From Gammaproteobacteria bacterium (GTDB lineage Bacteria > Pseudomonadota > Gammaproteobacteria > CAJXQU01): a DNA stretch of 5,486 nt. Below the pieces are notes generated by a model, which saw only the letters and a program-made list of their open reading frames with translations, had not been told where the DNA came from and did not search any database. Where the stretch lies: the NCBI GenBank assembly GCA_026984275.1, contig JALSSM010000019.1, positions 1 to 5,486 on the forward strand. Direction: 5' to 3'. Both the position numbers and the translations under genes were made by a program. Shown in pieces: positions 1 to 5,486 of the stretch. Every line of letters starts with the position of its first letter. The stretch's first letter is position 1.

Positions 1-1815
1 GAAGAAAACTTTGGAGTAAAAGTCCGACTCACTGGAGAAGTAGCACTTGCCTATGAAGAACTCGACAGTGTTGCCCGTGGTGCACAGGTTGGCGGTCTGA
101 TCGCCATGTTTGTTGTTGCCATTATTCTGATCATTGGACTTCGATCTCTGACACTGGTTTTTGCGACAATCGTGACCCTGATAATCGGTCTGATCTGGAC
201 GGCTGCATTTGCAACCGTTGCCATTGGCGAGCTGAATATGATTTCTGTTGCTTTTATGGTTTTATATATTGGTCTTGGTGTTGATTTCGCCATCCACATC
301 TGTCTGAGCTATCGAGAAAAACGACCGGAAATGGATCAGAAACAGGCTATCATAGAAACTGGAAAGCATATCGGTACATCCTTACTATTATGTGCATTCA
401 CAACCGCTATTGGGTTCTATGCATTTCTGCCCACAGCTTATTCAGGTGTTGCCGAACTTGGTATGATCTCCGGTACCGGTATGTTTATCAGCCTGTTTCT
501 GAGCTTGACTCTTTTGCCCGCGCTGCTTGCACTATTACCCTATAAACCTGGACCACAGATCAGTCATCGTTCAAAACGACTTAGCGGGTTTCAGAGTTTC
601 CCTTTCACACACCCAAAATCAATCATAATAACAGCACTGATTGTTGGTCTGATCAGCCTTATGGCTGTCTCCAAAATAAAATTTGATCATAACCCGATCC
701 ACCTTATGGATCCTGCAACTGAATCAGTACAAACCTTTCAGGATCTGCTTGCCGAAAGCTCCCGATCTCCACTATCGATCAATATCGTACAAAAGAAGAT
801 TGGCAGTCTCCCAAAACAACTTGAATCTCTTGAATCCGTTGATGAAGTGATCACTATTAACAGTTTCATTCCTTCTGATCAGGATGACAAACTGGCCATT
901 ATTGAAGATCTTGCACTGATAATGGGTCTCGATCAGGAACCTGAACAGGATTCCATATCTGATCAGGAACGCCTGCAAGCGCTCAAGGATTTCAGTACCG
1001 TGCTGAAAGTAAAACAGCCCGATCACAGGCTCAACAAAACATTGGGAATGTTACTTGACTCAAAGTCGAAAAACCTGAAAATGCTGGAAAAAGACCTGAT
1101 CGCCTCACTACCTGGGCGCATACGTAGTCTTGAAGAAAGTCTTGAGGCTGAATATGTTTCAAAAGAAACGCTACCATCCGATCTTCGTCAACGCTGGCAA
1201 TCAGAAAACAACCTGTATCGGATCGAAGTTTTTCCTGAAAATAACCTGAATAATAATCAGGTACTTGAGGAATTTGTCAATGATGTTCGCCATATTGCTC
1301 CCAATGCAACAGGTACACCTGTGATTAATCTTGAGGCCAGTCATGCCGTGATCAAAGCCTTTCAACAGGCATTTGGTTTAGCGATTATTGTGATCACCAT
1401 TCTGCTCTGGTTATTACTGGATAAAAAAACTGATAGCTTTATTATCCTTGCCACATTGCTCCTCTCCGCTCTGTTAACCTGTGCTGTCAGTGTACTACTG
1501 GGTATTCAATTTAACTTTGCAAACATCATTGCCTTACCATTACTACTGGGTATCGGTGTCGATAGTGCTATTCATATTCTTCATCGTTATCGCACAGCGT
1601 TGCCAGAAGATGGGTTATTACTCAATACCAGTACTGCCCGTGCCGTACTCTTCAGTGCGCTGACGACAGCGTGTAGTTTCGGAAACTTGGCCATTTCACC
1701 TCATCAGGGCACGGCCAGTATGGGCGTTTTATTAACGATAGGGTTATTGTTGACCTTGCTGGTGACGCTGATCGTTTTACCTGCACTTTTGACTCTGATG
1801 GATAGACAAACATGA
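1..1815 (+). CDS. hpnN: Hopanoid-associated RND/MMPL transporter HpnN, 5'-truncated by window edge
   Basis: The reading frame is open from base 1 and ends at TGA 1813-1815, giving 604 residues. HpnN proteins are roughly 850-880 residues, so about the first third lies outside the window; the ATG at 106 is internal. What is seen is the end of periplasmic loop 1, a block of membrane helices (residues about 32-180), a further helix (about 207-224), a large soluble loop (about 226-450), and a second helix block to the C-terminus. The two RND half-repeats carry matching helix-4 motifs, GLGVDFAIH (D95) and GIGVDSAIH (D521), where the aspartates are expected in proton relay. The family-like phrase NPIHLMDPATESV follows the middle helix. 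HpnN is known to move hopanoids from the inner to the outer membrane. The stop overlaps hpnA by four bases. The specific HpnN call, rather than a generic MMPL protein, rests on the hpnA neighbour and overall resemblance. Confidence 0.85.
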   Translation, partial: EENFGVKVRLTGEVALAYEELDSVARGAQVGGLIAMFVVAIILIIGLRSLTLVFATIVTLIIGLIWTAAFATVAIGELNMISVAFMVLYIGLGVDFAIHICLSYREKRPEMDQKQAIIETGKHIGTSLLLCAFTTAIGFYAFLPTAYSGVAELGMISGTGMFISLFLSLTLLPALLALLPYKPGPQISHRSKRLSGFQSFPFTHPKSIIITALIVGLISLMAVSKIKFDHNPIHLMDPATESVQTFQDLLAESSRSPLSINIVQKKIGSLPKQLESLESVDEVITINSFIPSDQDDKLAIIEDLALIMGLDQEPEQDSISDQERLQALKDFSTVLKVKQPDHRLNKTLGMLLDSKSKNLKMLEKDLIASLPGRIRSLEESLEAEYVSKETLPSDLRQRWQSENNLYRIEVFPENNLNNNQVLEEFVNDVRHIAPNATGTPVINLEASHAVIKAFQQAFGLAIIVITILLWLLLDKKTDSFIILATLLLSALLTCAVSVLLGIQFNFANIIALPLLLGIGVDSAIHILHRYRTALPEDGLLLNTSTARAVLFSALTTACSFGNLAISPHQGTASMGVLLTIGLLLTLLVTLIVLPALLTLMDRQT

Positions 1816-2792
1816 CAACACTCGTAACTGGCGCAACCGGATTTGTGGGCTCTGTCGTCGCCCGTCTTCTGCTTGAAAAAGGTGAATCCGTTCGTGTGCT
1901 CGCCAGAGCCAACAGTGATCGTCGTAATATCGAAAACCTTGATGTCGACATTGTTGAAGGTGATCTGAATGATCCCGCTTCACTGAAAAAAGCCGTCAGA
2001 GATTGCAGTTCACTTTACCATGTCGCGGCTGATTACCGTCTATGGACCCCGAAACCCGACGAGATCTATAATACAAATGTCAAAGGTAGCTGTTCACTAT
2101 TACTCGCTGCCGCAGATGCCGGCATAGAAAGAATGATCTACACCAGCAGCGTCGCCACACTGGGAATCAATTCTGATGGCACACCCTCCAATGAAGACAC
2201 ACCTGTCTCATTGGAAAATATGATCGGCCATTACAAGCGATCAAAGTTTCTCGCCGAACAGGCCGTACAAGAATTGATCGATAAACAAGGTTTACCCATC
2301 ATCATCGTCAACCCATCCACACCCATTGGCCCCGGCGACATAAAACCGACGCCCACAGGCAGAATGATCCTCGATGCTGTCAATGGTAAAACGCCTGCTT
2401 ACGTCGACACCGGCTTGAACCTTGTGCATGTGAAAGATGTAGCAAGGGGCCATCTGCTCGCCTTCGAAAAAGGCCAGATCGGACAGCGATATATTTTAGG
2501 TGGCGAAGACATGAGTCTGAAAGAAATTCTGACAACGATCGCAAAACTAACTGATCAGAAACCACCCAAAATAAAACTTTCTCATTCTGTCGTCATGCCG
2601 ATTGCCTACATCAGTGAAGCCTGGGCAAAGCTGACTAACGGATCAGAACCCAGAGCCACCGTTGATGGTGTCCGTATGTCAAGAAAGAAAATGTTTTTCT
2701 CCAGCGACAAGGCAAAAGGTGAACTGGGTTATCAGTACCAGTCTGCGCATGTGGCCATTGCTGATGCTGTCCGTTGGTTTGAACACTTTTAA
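1812..2792 (+). CDS. hpnA: Hopanoid-associated NAD(P)-dependent sugar epimerase/reductase HpnA
   Basis: A 326-residue extended short-chain dehydrogenase/reductase, matching the usual HpnA length of about 330. The N-terminus carries the Rossmann nucleotide-binding motif TGATGFVG (G7, G10, G13), which supports the ATG at 1812 as start. The catalytic elements are visible: TSS at 111-113 and YKRSK with Y141 and K145. The segments NPSTPIGPGD (168-177) and YVDTGLNLVHVKDVARGH (197-214) are characteristic of this dihydroflavonol-reductase-like branch. The substrate of HpnA is not established; it is named for consistent occurrence in hopanoid loci. Its start codon lies within the hpnN stop (ATGA) and has no strong Shine-Dalgarno, so translation is probably coupled to hpnN. 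The glycosyltransferase gene hpnB, often the next gene in other genomes, is absent here. Confidence 0.9.
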   Translation: MTTLVTGATGFVGSVVARLLLEKGESVRVLARANSDRRNIENLDVDIVEGDLNDPASLKKAVRDCSSLYHVAADYRLWTPKPDEIYNTNVKGSCSLLLAAADAGIERMIYTSSVATLGINSDGTPSNEDTPVSLENMIGHYKRSKFLAEQAVQELIDKQGLPIIIVNPSTPIGPGDIKPTPTGRMILDAVNGKTPAYVDTGLNLVHVKDVARGHLLAFEKGQIGQRYILGGEDMSLKEILTTIAKLTDQKPPKIKLSHSVVMPIAYISEAWAKLTNGSEPRATVDGVRMSRKKMFFSSDKAKGELGYQYQSAHVAIADAVRWFEHF

Positions 2793-2800
2793 TCCACTAT

Positions 2801-2956
2801 ATGGATAAATTTACAACCATCGTTCTTTGTGCGATGAGCCTTCTCAGTCTGGCATTATTACTTATCGAAAACCATGGCAAGGTGGTACCGATTCAATACA
2901 AAAATGACCATAGCAGTACCATTTTACATATTTATAGCAATCAATTTACTTTTTAA
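2801..2956 (+). CDS. Possible small single-helix membrane protein (51 aa), unrecognised
   Basis: An ATG eight bases after the hpnA stop opens a 51-codon frame ending at TAA 2954-2956. The product starts MDKFTTIV and has one hydrophobic stretch (about residues 5-22, rich in L, A and S) that could be a membrane helix or uncleaved signal. A short polar tail of mixed charge follows, ending NQFTF. No Shine-Dalgarno precedes it, so it would depend on reinitiation after hpnA. I recognise no family. It could be a real third gene of the hpn operon, the remnant of a lost gene, or chance. The close spacing and clean hydrophobic helix favour reporting it; the missing ribosome-binding site argues against it. 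Confidence 0.33.
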   Translation: MDKFTTIVLCAMSLLSLALLLIENHGKVVPIQYKNDHSSTILHIYSNQFTF

Positions 2957-2966
2957 TATCACATAT

Positions 2967-2978
2967 TCATGAACATGA
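2967..2978. repeat. Short inverted repeat TCATG-AA-CATGA
   Basis: A perfect 5-bp inverted repeat with a 2-bp spacer in the noncoding region after the small ORF, about 160 bases upstream of the sigma-54 promoter. It has the size of a protein-binding half-site pair but matches no operator I can name. In AT-rich DNA a repeat this short can occur by chance. Confidence 0.2.
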
Positions 2979-3041
2979 TGTTGATCGTTATTGCCTGACC
3001 GGCTCTTTCAATAAAGATCTCATTTCGTAGACAAGAATCAG

Positions 3042-3068
3042 AAAGTGTCTCCTCAAGGCGACACTTTT
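3042..3068 (+). terminator. Inverted repeat: hpn operon terminator or sigma-54 enhancer site
   Basis: AAAGTGTC (3042-3049) is perfectly repeated in inverse as GACACTTT (3060-3067). Inside, after one T/C mismatch, CC pairs with GG around a TCAA loop, so the RNA can form a compact hairpin. The right arm ends in only four Ts (3065-3068) followed by AAAG, a short tract for an intrinsic terminator. As the only good hairpin between hpnA and the next promoter it is the best candidate for the end of hpn transcription. Its dyad symmetry and its position, centred about 107 bases upstream of the predicted sigma-54 start site, equally suit an activator-binding enhancer. The two roles are not exclusive. 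Confidence 0.5.
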
Positions 3069-3104
3069 AAAGAAAATAATCCCTTTAATTCCCAAGTTCC
3101 ATTA

Positions 3105-3117
3105 TAACCAATTGATT
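3105..3117 (-). promoter_or_regulatory. Predicted IHF binding site
   Basis: Read on the minus strand, AATCAATTGGTTA fits the IHF consensus WATCAANNNNTTR at every specified position. Its centre lies about 25 bases upstream of the sigma-54 -24 element, around -51 from the predicted start. IHF commonly bends DNA between an enhancer and a sigma-54 promoter, which matches this placement. AT-rich surroundings raise the chance of a random match, but a full match in this short interval is uncommon. Confidence 0.55.
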
Positions 3118-3135
3118 TTATAGCATAATATTTTT

Positions 3136-3151
3136 TGGCATGATAAGTGCT
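3136..3151 (+). promoter_or_regulatory. Sigma-54 (RpoN) -24/-12 promoter of the PEP-CTERM gene
   Basis: TGGCATGATAAGTGCT matches the sigma-54 consensus TGGCAYGRNNNTTGCW at all positions except one (G for T at 3147). The essential GG (3137-3138) and GC (3149-3150) have the required 10-base spacing. Transcription would start near 3162, leaving an AT-rich leader of about 69 bases before the ATG at 3231. Sigma-54 promoters need an enhancer-binding ATPase. In PEP-CTERM systems the associated pair is PrsK/PrsR, neither of which is in this window. Confidence 0.75.
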
Positions 3152-3230
3152 GCATAATATATATTGAATATAATATATTTATCAACCCTTACTATTTCTA
3201 AGGGAAGTAATTTAACAAAAGAGAAAAAGT

Positions 3231-3881
3231 ATGAAGAAAATATTAAAAGGAATTAGTCTGACAAGTGTACTGCTGGCAGGTTCGTTAGCAAGTTCTCAGG
3301 TGTCAGCTACGATTGTTGATTTCACAAATGCTGCATGGTCTGATGCTGCTGGCTATCAAAACTTTAGCCTCAACCTTGGCGACCTCCAGGTAACTATCTC
3401 ATCGCAGCCATCAGTCAATACAACATTGTTCTGGGATACCGCAGATGGTTTTGGTGTCAATGGACTCAATGATAGCGGTAGTTATAGTGATGAAATTGAT
3501 TATCATGACGGCGATTCTATCTTTGAAGAGATTATGATTAGCTTCAGTTCTGCTGTGACTCTTAACAACTTTACTGTGAGTGATTTCTTTAACGGCACAG
3601 GCCTTTATGGAGCAGCTGAAGTAGGTCAGGTCAGTTTTAACGATGGTTCTTTCTATTCATTTGAATCCGTTGTTTCCCAAACTGGTGACCCCAAACAGTC
3701 GATCTCACTCAGTGCTACAGATGTTGAAAAAATTGTTTTCCGGGCAGGTGATAGTGCCTCAGACTTTGCAGTCAACGGTCTGGATATTTCTTCTTCATCT
3801 GTTTCTGTTCCAGAGCCACCTGTAGCCTTATTACTGGGTCCGGCAATGGCACTTCTACTCGTCAGAAGAAAAGTCAGCTAA
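3231..3881 (+). CDS. Exported PEP-CTERM sorting-domain protein
   Basis: A 216-residue protein with a clear Sec signal peptide: MKKILK, a hydrophobic core (about 8-20), and likely cleavage after VSA26. The mature region (27-190) is acidic, contains no cysteine, and alternates short hydrophobic, Ser/Thr/Asn/Gly-rich stretches typical of beta-sandwich extracellular proteins. The C-terminus is a PEP-CTERM sorting signal: VPEPP (193-197), a hydrophobic segment (about 198-211) and a basic tail RRKVS. Such signals are recognised by exosortase (EpsH/XrtA type), and the proteins are linked to exopolysaccharide matrix and floc formation. The mature fold is not one I can assign; FWDTADGFGVNG and SDEIDYHDGD are its most distinctive stretches. 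The ribosome-binding site is weak (GAGA at 3221-3224). The gene is monocistronic, flanked by a sigma-54 promoter and downstream hairpins. Confidence 0.9.
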   Translation: MKKILKGISLTSVLLAGSLASSQVSATIVDFTNAAWSDAAGYQNFSLNLGDLQVTISSQPSVNTTLFWDTADGFGVNGLNDSGSYSDEIDYHDGDSIFEEIMISFSSAVTLNNFTVSDFFNGTGLYGAAEVGQVSFNDGSFYSFESVVSQTGDPKQSISLSATDVEKIVFRAGDSASDFAVNGLDISSSSVSVPEPPVALLLGPAMALLLVRRKVS

Positions 3882-3896
3882 CAAACCTTCACGCAT

Positions 3897-3930
3897 AAAA
3901 AACTACAGAGATCCATCACTTTCTCTGTAG
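3897..3930 (-). terminator. Intrinsic terminator on the minus strand
   Basis: CTACAGAGA (3903-3911) pairs perfectly with TCTCTGTAG (3922-3930) over a 10-base loop. On the minus strand the 9-bp stem is followed directly by six Ts (the A run 3897-3902 on the plus strand), the standard intrinsic terminator layout. On the plus strand the stem is followed by ACTTGC, so it would work poorly as the end of the PEP-CTERM transcript. No gene on the minus strand is visible that would need it. Confidence 0.6.
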
Positions 3931-3943
3931 ACTTGCAAACCTG

Positions 3944-3981
3944 ATTTGACAGTCACTGCCCCAGTTCAGTGACTGTCAAAT
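3944..3981. repeat. Perfect 15-bp hairpin after the PEP-CTERM gene, possible plus-strand terminator
   Basis: ATTTGACAGTCACTG (3944-3958) is repeated exactly in inverse as CAGTGACTGTCAAAT (3967-3981) around the 8-base loop CCCCAGTT. It starts 62 bases after the PEP-CTERM stop and is the strongest secondary structure in the window. There is no T tract on either strand (TAATTAACC follows on the plus strand), so it is not a classical intrinsic terminator. It could be a transcript-stabilising 3' hairpin, a Rho-assisted terminator, or a copy of a dispersed palindromic repeat. A weaker 7-bp hairpin follows at 4007-4030. Confidence 0.6.
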
Positions 3982-4069
3982 TAATTAACCTGAACTCTGG
4001 ATAATTACAAAGACAAAGGTTTTTCTTTGTTACAACCATCTAACCAATCTACGAATCTCCTCAAATTTA

Positions 4070-4082
4070 CTCTATAATAGAG
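4070..4082 (+). promoter_or_regulatory. Probable -10 element of acnB inside a 13-bp palindrome
   Basis: TATAAT (4073-4078) is a perfect sigma-70 -10 hexamer 78 bases before the acnB start. No recognisable -35 lies 16-18 bases upstream (TACGAA at 4050-4055 for a 17-base spacer), so the promoter would be weak or activator-dependent. The hexamer sits inside CTCTAT-A-ATAGAG, a perfect 6-bp inverted repeat, which could be a repressor or activator operator. A second TATAAT at 4101-4106 also lacks a convincing -35. Confidence 0.35.
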
Positions 4083-4142
4083 AGTTCGCTTTTATAACAA
4101 TATAATTTCAATTGGCAGTAAGGATGCTGTCGCACAAACTCT

Positions 4143-4147
4143 GGAGA
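4143..4147 (+). promoter_or_regulatory. Shine-Dalgarno of acnB
   Basis: GGAGA is eight bases upstream of the GTG at 4156. It is the best ribosome-binding site in the window and decides the non-ATG start. The GTG gives an N-terminus that begins exactly like other AcnB proteins (LEAYRKHVEERAAEG). Confidence 0.85.
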
Positions 4148-4155
4148 TAATTATC

Positions 4156-5486
4156 GTGCTTGAAGCTTATCGCAAACATGTTGAAGAACGCGCTGCTGAA
4201 GGAGTTGTTCCTCAGCCGCTCTCACCTGAACAAACCGCTGATCTGGTTGAACTGCTTAAAAACCCACCGGCTGGTGAGGAAGACTTTATTCTTGATCTTC
4301 TAATCAATCGTATTCCTGCGGGTGTTGATCAGGCTGCTTATGTAAAAGCTGGCTTTCTGGCCGCGATCACTAAAGGTGAGGCTTCTTCTCCTTTGATCGA
4401 TAAGGTTAAAGCAACTGAGTTGCTGGGTACTATGCTCGGTGGCTATAACATTGCTCCACTGATCGATGCACTGGATGATGAAGAAATTGCTCCTACTGCA
4501 GCAAAAGCCTTGTCTCATACTTTGCTGATGTTTGATGCTTTCCATGATGTAAAGGAAAAAATGGATGCAGGTAACACTTATGCGAAGCAGATTGTAGAAT
4601 CATGGGCTGAAGGCGAATGGTTTACCAGTAAACCTGAGCTTGAAGAAAAAATCACCGTCACTGTATTCAAAGTCACTGGTGAAACCAATACCGATGACCT
4701 GTCCCCTGCCCCTGATGCCTGGTCACGTCCTGATATTCCTCTGCATGCGCTGGCAATGTTAAAAATGGAACGCGAAGGTATTACACCCGACGTTCCGGGC
4801 AAAGTTGGACCGATCAAACAGATCGAAGCTCTAAAAGAAAAAGGGCATCCACTGGCCTATGTGGGCGACGTTGTGGGTACCGGCTCTTCTCGTAAGTCAG
4901 CAACTAACTCAGTACTTTGGCACATGGGACGTGATATCCCTTTTATACCTAACAAACGCGATGGTGGTTATTGTCTTGGTGGTAAAATCGCTCCAATCTT
5001 CTTTAATACCATGGAAGATGCGGGTGCCTTACCCATTGAGTGTGACGTATCAAAAATGAACATGGGTGATGTGATCGACATTTATCCTTATGAAGGTGTG
5101 GTCAAGAATGCAGACACCGGCGAGACACTGTGTGATTTCAGTCTGAAGACAGACATCCTGCTCGATGAAGCCAGAGCGGGGGGTCGAATTCCTTTGATCA
5201 TCGGTCGTGGTCTGACCAGCCGTGCACGAGAGGCACTGGGACTGGGTGAGACTGATCTGTTCCGTAAACCGGTGCCTGCTGAAGATACAGGAAAAGGTTA
5301 CACACTGGCCCAGAAGATGGTCGGTAAAGCCTGTGGTGTTGAAGGGATCCGTCCGGGTATTTATTGTGAACCGAAGATGACGACTGTGGGTTCTCAGGAC
5401 ACAACTGGCCCAATGACGCGGGATGAGCTGAAAGATCTGGCCTGCCTTGGTTTTACAGCCGATCTGACCATGCAGTCTTTTTGTCA
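4156..5486 (+). CDS. acnB: Aconitate hydratase B (bifunctional aconitase/2-methylisocitrate dehydratase), 3'-truncated by window edge
   Basis: The frame from GTG 4156 stays open for 443 codons to the window end, about half of the roughly 865 residues of AcnB. It closely resembles the E. coli enzyme, which interconverts citrate and isocitrate via cis-aconitate in the TCA cycle and also hydrates 2-methyl-cis-aconitate. Seen in order are the N-terminal HEAT-like domain unique to AcnB (about 1-155, with LLKNPPAGEEDF and KALSHTLLMFD), the swivel domain (about 165-375, with TGETNTDDLSPAPDAWSR and the active-site loop GTGSSRKSATN, S244-S245-R246), and the start of the catalytic Fe-S core with GSQDTTGPMTRDELK from G412. 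The cysteines that ligate the 4Fe-4S cluster lie beyond the window. No frameshift or missing motif is seen. The gene has its own promoter region and no operon partner upstream. Confidence 0.97.
   Translation, partial: MLEAYRKHVEERAAEGVVPQPLSPEQTADLVELLKNPPAGEEDFILDLLINRIPAGVDQAAYVKAGFLAAITKGEASSPLIDKVKATELLGTMLGGYNIAPLIDALDDEEIAPTAAKALSHTLLMFDAFHDVKEKMDAGNTYAKQIVESWAEGEWFTSKPELEEKITVTVFKVTGETNTDDLSPAPDAWSRPDIPLHALAMLKMEREGITPDVPGKVGPIKQIEALKEKGHPLAYVGDVVGTGSSRKSATNSVLWHMGRDIPFIPNKRDGGYCLGGKIAPIFFNTMEDAGALPIECDVSKMNMGDVIDIYPYEGVVKNADTGETLCDFSLKTDILLDEARAGGRIPLIIGRGLTSRAREALGLGETDLFRKPVPAEDTGKGYTLAQKMVGKACGVEGIRPGIYCEPKMTTVGSQDTTGPMTRDELKDLACLGFTADLTMQSFC

Noticed and set aside
106..108. ATG at 106 as the hpnN start
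   Set aside because: The frame is open upstream to base 1 with family-like residues (RLTGEVALAYEEL), and starting here would remove the first transmembrane helix and periplasmic loop.
930..968. Direct repeat GATCAGGAAC within hpnN
   Set aside because: Both copies encode Asp-Gln-Glu in a Gln/Glu-rich loop segment; codon and residue bias plus the general GATC excess explain them.
772..1026. Minus-strand ORFs opposite hpnN, hpnA and acnB
   Set aside because: They are antisense to well-supported coding regions, lack ribosome-binding sites and give no recognisable protein features.
3169..3174. TATAAT as a sigma-70 -10 for the PEP-CTERM gene
   Set aside because: No -35 match at 16-18 bases upstream, and it lies in a low-complexity AT run just after the predicted sigma-54 start; the -24/-12 element explains the region better.
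3946..3951. TTGACA as a -35 box in the 15-bp hairpin (on both strands)
   Set aside because: It arises from the palindrome itself and no -10 hexamer follows at 16-18 bases on either strand.
4124..4150. Eight-codon upstream ORF (ATG CTG TCG ... TAA) in the acnB leader
   Set aside because: The AAGG lies directly against its ATG with no spacer, so it lacks a usable ribosome-binding site, and its peptide shows no regulatory pattern.
4859..5059. Plus-strand ORF in another frame inside acnB
   Set aside because: The frame from GTG 4156 is intact and gives unbroken AcnB similarity across this stretch, so the other frame is a shadow and there is no frameshift.

Overview
The window looks like part of a gammaproteobacterial chromosome of moderate GC (low-to-mid 40s percent by eye). 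Pointers are an AcnB-type aconitase closely similar to the enterobacterial protein, a hopanoid-associated hpnN–hpnA pair, and an exosortase-sorted PEP-CTERM protein. Together these suggest an environmental, exopolysaccharide-forming, hopanoid-associated organism (for example methanotroph-like or sulfur-oxidiser-like). The sequence does not settle the genus. All genes read on the + strand. I saw no insertion sequence, CRISPR array, tRNA or rRNA.

Layout. 1-1815 is the 3' two-thirds of hpnN, an RND/MMPL transporter cut by the left edge. Its stop overlaps the start of hpnA (1812-2792), an NAD(P)-dependent epimerase-like SDR protein, by an ATGA junction, so the two form a translationally coupled operon. 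A weak 51-codon membrane ORF (2801-2956) may be a third member. The intergenic region up to 3230 is dense in control signals. It holds an inverted repeat (3042-3067) that is either the hpn terminator or an enhancer, a full consensus match to an IHF site (3105-3117), and a strong sigma-54 -24/-12 promoter (3136-3151). These precede a 216-residue secreted PEP-CTERM protein (3231-3881). The next gap (3882-4155) has a 9-bp hairpin that forms a good intrinsic terminator only on the minus strand, a perfect 15-bp hairpin, and a probable -10 element inside a small palindrome. acnB starts at a GTG at 4156 with a good Shine-Dalgarno and runs off the right edge after 443 codons.

Functionally there are three independent units. 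hpnN/hpnA concern transport of hopanoids to the outer membrane and hopanoid-associated metabolism. The PEP-CTERM protein is a predicted exported surface or matrix protein whose control region has the parts of an enhancer-dependent RpoN promoter. acnB is TCA-cycle housekeeping. The most interesting part is the sigma-54/IHF/inverted-repeat control region of the PEP-CTERM gene, which fits the known link between PEP-CTERM expression, RpoN and the PrsK/PrsR two-component system but has not been tested here.
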